From Thermodesulfovibrionales bacterium (GTDB lineage: Bacteria; Nitrospirota; Thermodesulfovibrionia; Thermodesulfovibrionales; SM23-35): a stretch of 7,711 nt of DNA. The position numbers were made by a program, and so were the translations under genes. Shown piece after piece: positions 5,494 to 7,711 of the stretch (its first letter is position 1; the number at the start of each line of letters is the position of its first letter). The stretch spans positions 1 through 7,711 of the forward strand of contig JAKLQR010000296.1 in assembly GCA_022013235.1 (NCBI GenBank), in the 5' to 3' direction. The notes under the pieces were generated by a model, which had not been told where the DNA came from, did no database searches, and worked only from the letters and a program-made list of their open reading frames with translations.

Positions 5494-5589
5494 CGCAAAG
5501 GGGTAATCGGAAGTATTTAAATATATGCAGACTAAACTGCAGTTGCCTTAATGCCCATAATGGAACCGGGAATTTCAAAAAACATAAAT
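5494..5589 (+). other. Gap between the paired TPR-glycosyltransferase genes
   Basis: The gap has no clear terminator or strong promoter. A small palindrome, TGCAG (5526-5530) / CTGCA (5537-5541), is the only structure seen. The absence of a terminator is compatible with co-transcription of the two genes. Confidence 0.4.
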
Positions 5590-7530
5590 ATGATAAAAAT
5601 TAAAAAAAGACTGAGTACAAAAACAACTCAGATAATAGAATTAGCGATGAAATATCAGCAGGCAGGGCATTTACAGGAGGCAGAAGACATTTACAGGAAA
5701 ATATTACAAGAACAGCCGAATAATTTCCAGCTTTACTCTAATATGGGTTTTATCCTCCAAACAAAAGGAAGAATCGATGAGGCTATAACGTATTATCTAA
5801 AAGCCTTGGAGCGAAACCCGCATGACGCAATTGTATATTATAATATTGGCAATGCTTTTCATGAAAAAGGGGAGATTAAGAGTGCGATAACGAACTACCA
5901 AAGATCCATACAACTCAATCCCCTTCCGAAGGCTTATAATAATTTAGGAAGCGCCTTTGTACAGATGGGACAATTTGATGAAGCGATAACAAGTTTTCAA
6001 AAGGCAGTACAGAGCAATCCGCACTATGTTCATGCCTATTACAATCTCGGGACTGCATTAAGGGAACAAAGCAAACCCGATGAGGCGATCGCAGCTTATG
6101 ATGAGGCTATTCGTATTGATCCGAACAACATGGCTGCACACTTGGCGCGATGCATTTCGCAACTGCCGCTTATTTATTCGGATCAAGCGAGCATTAAAAT
6201 TTATCGTAATCGATATTCCTTGGAGCTGCAGAATCTGGTGGATGCAATAGACCTTAAGAATCCGCAGCATATTGAAGCGGCGGCGATGGCAATCGGAAGC
6301 CAGCAGCCTTTCTATCTCGCATATCAAGGGTGTAACGACCGGGATCTCCAGTATCGCTACGGCAACTTGGTATGCAGAATCATGGCGTCAAGGTATCCGC
6401 AATTTTCAGCCCGTCCTGCAATGCCGCATCGTTCGGAAGGAGAAACACTGAAGGTTGGAATAGTCTCCGGTTTTTTCTATCGCCATTCAGTCTGGAAAGT
6501 TATTGTGAAGGGATGGATGGAAAACCTAGATAGAAATCGATTCAGTCTCCTCGGTTATTATACGGGGAAGACCAAGGATGATGAAACCGAAGCTGCCAGG
6601 AAATATTGCACCAGGTTTGTTGAAGGCGTCTCCTCATTTGAGAAACTCGCTGGGATTATCCGGGGTGATCATCTTCATCTCTTGATCTATCCTGAAATCG
6701 GCATGGACTCTATGACAGTGAAGCTTGCGTCATTATGGCTTGCGCCGATCCAGTGTGTCTCATGGGGGCATCCTGAAACTTCTGGTCTTCCGACGATAGA
6801 CTACTTCATCAGCGGCGAGTTATTGGAGCCTCCTGAAGCTGATAGTCATTACACCGAGAATCTCATTCGTTTGCCGAATTTGTCTATTTACTACTCACCG
6901 CAGGTGAAATCTTCGACGAAAGTGGACAGGGACATATTCGGTTTGCGACACGGTGACGTTATTTATCAGTGTTGTCAATCACCTTTCAAATTCCTTCCAC
7001 AATATGATGAAGTGTACCCGCGTATTGCCCGTGAAGTTGGCAATTGTCAGTTTTTGTTCATTACGTTGAATAGTTCTGTTGCAGAACAATTCCGCCTTCG
7101 AATTGACCATGTTTTTGAACGGTTTCATCTGAACGCCGACGAGTTTGTAGTATGGTTGCCATATCTTGATCAGGCAAGATATGAGGCACTTAACAGGATA
7201 TGCGATGTTTTCCTTGACCCGATAGAATGGTCCGGATGCACTTCGACCTTGGAAGCGATTGATTGCAATCTCCCGGTCGTAGTACTCCCAGGTTCATTAA
7301 TGCGCGGAAGAGAAAGCGGAGCTATTTTAACCATGATGGGAGTGCAAGAGACTATTGCGCACACCGTAGATGAATATATTGAGATTGCCATAAAACTGGG
7401 GAATGACCGCGATTGGCGAAAAAATATATCGTCAAGAATTGAAAATACCAAACATCGTATTTACGGAGACAAAGCCTGTATTAAGGCCTTGGAAACGTTT
7501 ATGAATAAGATTGTGAAGGAGCAATTGTAG
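5590..7530 (+). CDS. TPR-repeat O-GlcNAc transferase-like glycosyltransferase (GT41, OGT/SPINDLY type)
   Basis: A 646-residue cytosolic protein. Five TPRs cover about residues 12-180 (for example AYYNLGTALREQSKPDEAI); the third is one residue short. The C-terminal half is the GT41 GT-B fold (COG3914 type): KVGIVSGFFYRHSV with His299 where OGT has its conserved active-site His, GHPETSGLPTIDYFIS from 393, LPNLSIYY, CCQSPFK with Lys467 matching the UDP-contacting Lys of OGT, WSGCTSTLEA at 547-556, PVVVLPGSLMRGRESG from 562, and DRDWR. Known GT41 enzymes use UDP-GlcNAc (or another hexose or fucose donor) to O-glycosylate proteins; the target is not evident. Start 5590 is chosen over 5551 and 5560 because it gives 45 ungapped aligned residues with the preceding paralogous N-terminus. 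None of the three has a good Shine-Dalgarno. It lies 96 bases after the GT9-like partner. Confidence 0.9.
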   Translation: MIKIKKRLSTKTTQIIELAMKYQQAGHLQEAEDIYRKILQEQPNNFQLYSNMGFILQTKGRIDEAITYYLKALERNPHDAIVYYNIGNAFHEKGEIKSAITNYQRSIQLNPLPKAYNNLGSAFVQMGQFDEAITSFQKAVQSNPHYVHAYYNLGTALREQSKPDEAIAAYDEAIRIDPNNMAAHLARCISQLPLIYSDQASIKIYRNRYSLELQNLVDAIDLKNPQHIEAAAMAIGSQQPFYLAYQGCNDRDLQYRYGNLVCRIMASRYPQFSARPAMPHRSEGETLKVGIVSGFFYRHSVWKVIVKGWMENLDRNRFSLLGYYTGKTKDDETEAARKYCTRFVEGVSSFEKLAGIIRGDHLHLLIYPEIGMDSMTVKLASLWLAPIQCVSWGHPETSGLPTIDYFISGELLEPPEADSHYTENLIRLPNLSIYYSPQVKSSTKVDRDIFGLRHGDVIYQCCQSPFKFLPQYDEVYPRIAREVGNCQFLFITLNSSVAEQFRLRIDHVFERFHLNADEFVVWLPYLDQARYEALNRICDVFLDPIEWSGCTSTLEAIDCNLPVVVLPGSLMRGRESGAILTMMGVQETIAHTVDEYIEIAIKLGNDRDWRKNISSRIENTKHRIYGDKACIKALETFMNKIVKEQL

Positions 7531-7576
7531 CTGCATAAAAATTGACAGTACACCGGATCAATTGATAATTAATATC

Positions 7577-7711
7577 ACTAGTGTCCGGTTAAGAATTGAA
7601 TAGATTCAACTGGTTTTGGTTTTCCATAATATTTAATCGCTCTTCCATAGTCTGAAGGGCTTGCTGTAAAGGTATTTTCTCGAAAAGAGTGATAGACAAA
7701 ATCTGTAGCAA
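7577..7711 (-). mobile_element. End of an IS4-family insertion sequence continuing beyond the window
   Basis: The segment holds a transposase C-terminus and, outside it, ACTAGTGTCCGGTTAAG, which looks like the terminal repeat of this kind of element. The exact tip lies between about 7577 and 7582 and cannot be set without the other end. It begins about 47 bases after the stop of the GT41 gene. Confidence 0.6.
7589..7711 (-). CDS. IS4-family (DDE) transposase, last 40 residues
   Basis: Reading the - strand from the window edge gives LLQILSITLFEKIPLQQAL and ends NQNQLNLFNS with TAA at 7591-7589. The LLQILSxTLFEKxP segment followed by a short linker and a NQLNLF-type terminus is characteristic of IS4-group DDE transposases with an N-terminal DUF4372 domain. 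The catalytic part lies outside the window, so integrity of the gene cannot be judged. No frameshift or stop occurs in the visible part. Confidence 0.8.
   Translation of the reverse strand: MLQILSITLFEKIPLQQALQTMEERLNIMENQNQLNLFNS

Noticed and set aside
5551..5589. Upstream in-frame ATGs (5551, 5560) as start of the GT41 gene
   Set aside because: Neither has a ribosome binding site, and the extra 13 residues have no counterpart in the paired gene, whereas ATG 5590 aligns residue for residue with it.
7552..7589. ACCGGA..TCCGGT inverted repeat after the GT41 gene as a terminator
   Set aside because: Only 6 bp with a 26-base loop, and the right arm is part of the IS4-type end, so the match is probably chance.

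Overview
The window is bacterial chromosomal DNA of moderate to low GC. The protein types, AT-rich intergenic DNA and two kinds of GC-rich palindromic dispersed repeat resemble environmental Nitrospirota or Desulfobacterota (former Deltaproteobacteria). That placement is a weak inference from style, because no marker gene is present.

Left part (1-1310): the tail of a surface-polysaccharide operon on the + strand. It holds the C-terminal part of a membrane-anchored family 2 glycosyltransferase, a WecD/FdtC-like sugar N-acetyltransferase 5 bases downstream, and the first codons of a third gene overlapping the acetyltransferase stop. The third reading frame ends where an IS256-family element begins, so the operon looks interrupted by insertion.

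Mobile-element scar (about 1302-2267): the C-terminal third of an IS256-family transposase on the - strand, cut by an IS200-like (Y1 HUH) element. The IS200 transposase keeps HUH and catalytic Tyr motifs but carries an in-frame amber codon between them. Both subterminal hairpins of the IS200 element are visible. The N-terminal two thirds of the IS256 transposase is not on the other side.

Middle (2308-3321): a small secreted protein on the - strand with a strong ribosome binding site, then about 660 bases without a convincing gene. This stretch contains a degenerate dispersed palindromic repeat and probable promoters for the flanking genes.

Right part (3322-7530): a SlyD-like FKBP prolyl isomerase followed by two large glycosyltransferases on the + strand. 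Both begin with a related TPR array but carry different catalytic halves: the first a GT9-like GT-B domain, the second an OGT/SPINDLY-like GT41 domain. Their first 45 residues align without gaps (23 identical), and their first 19 coding bases are the same. They probably act as a pair on protein or surface glycans. The GT41 member suggests O-GlcNAc-type protein glycosylation, but the target is unknown.

Right edge (about 7577-7711): the C-terminal end of an IS4-family transposase on the - strand, entering from outside the window. The block from 2308 to 7530 is therefore flanked by insertion sequences on both sides.
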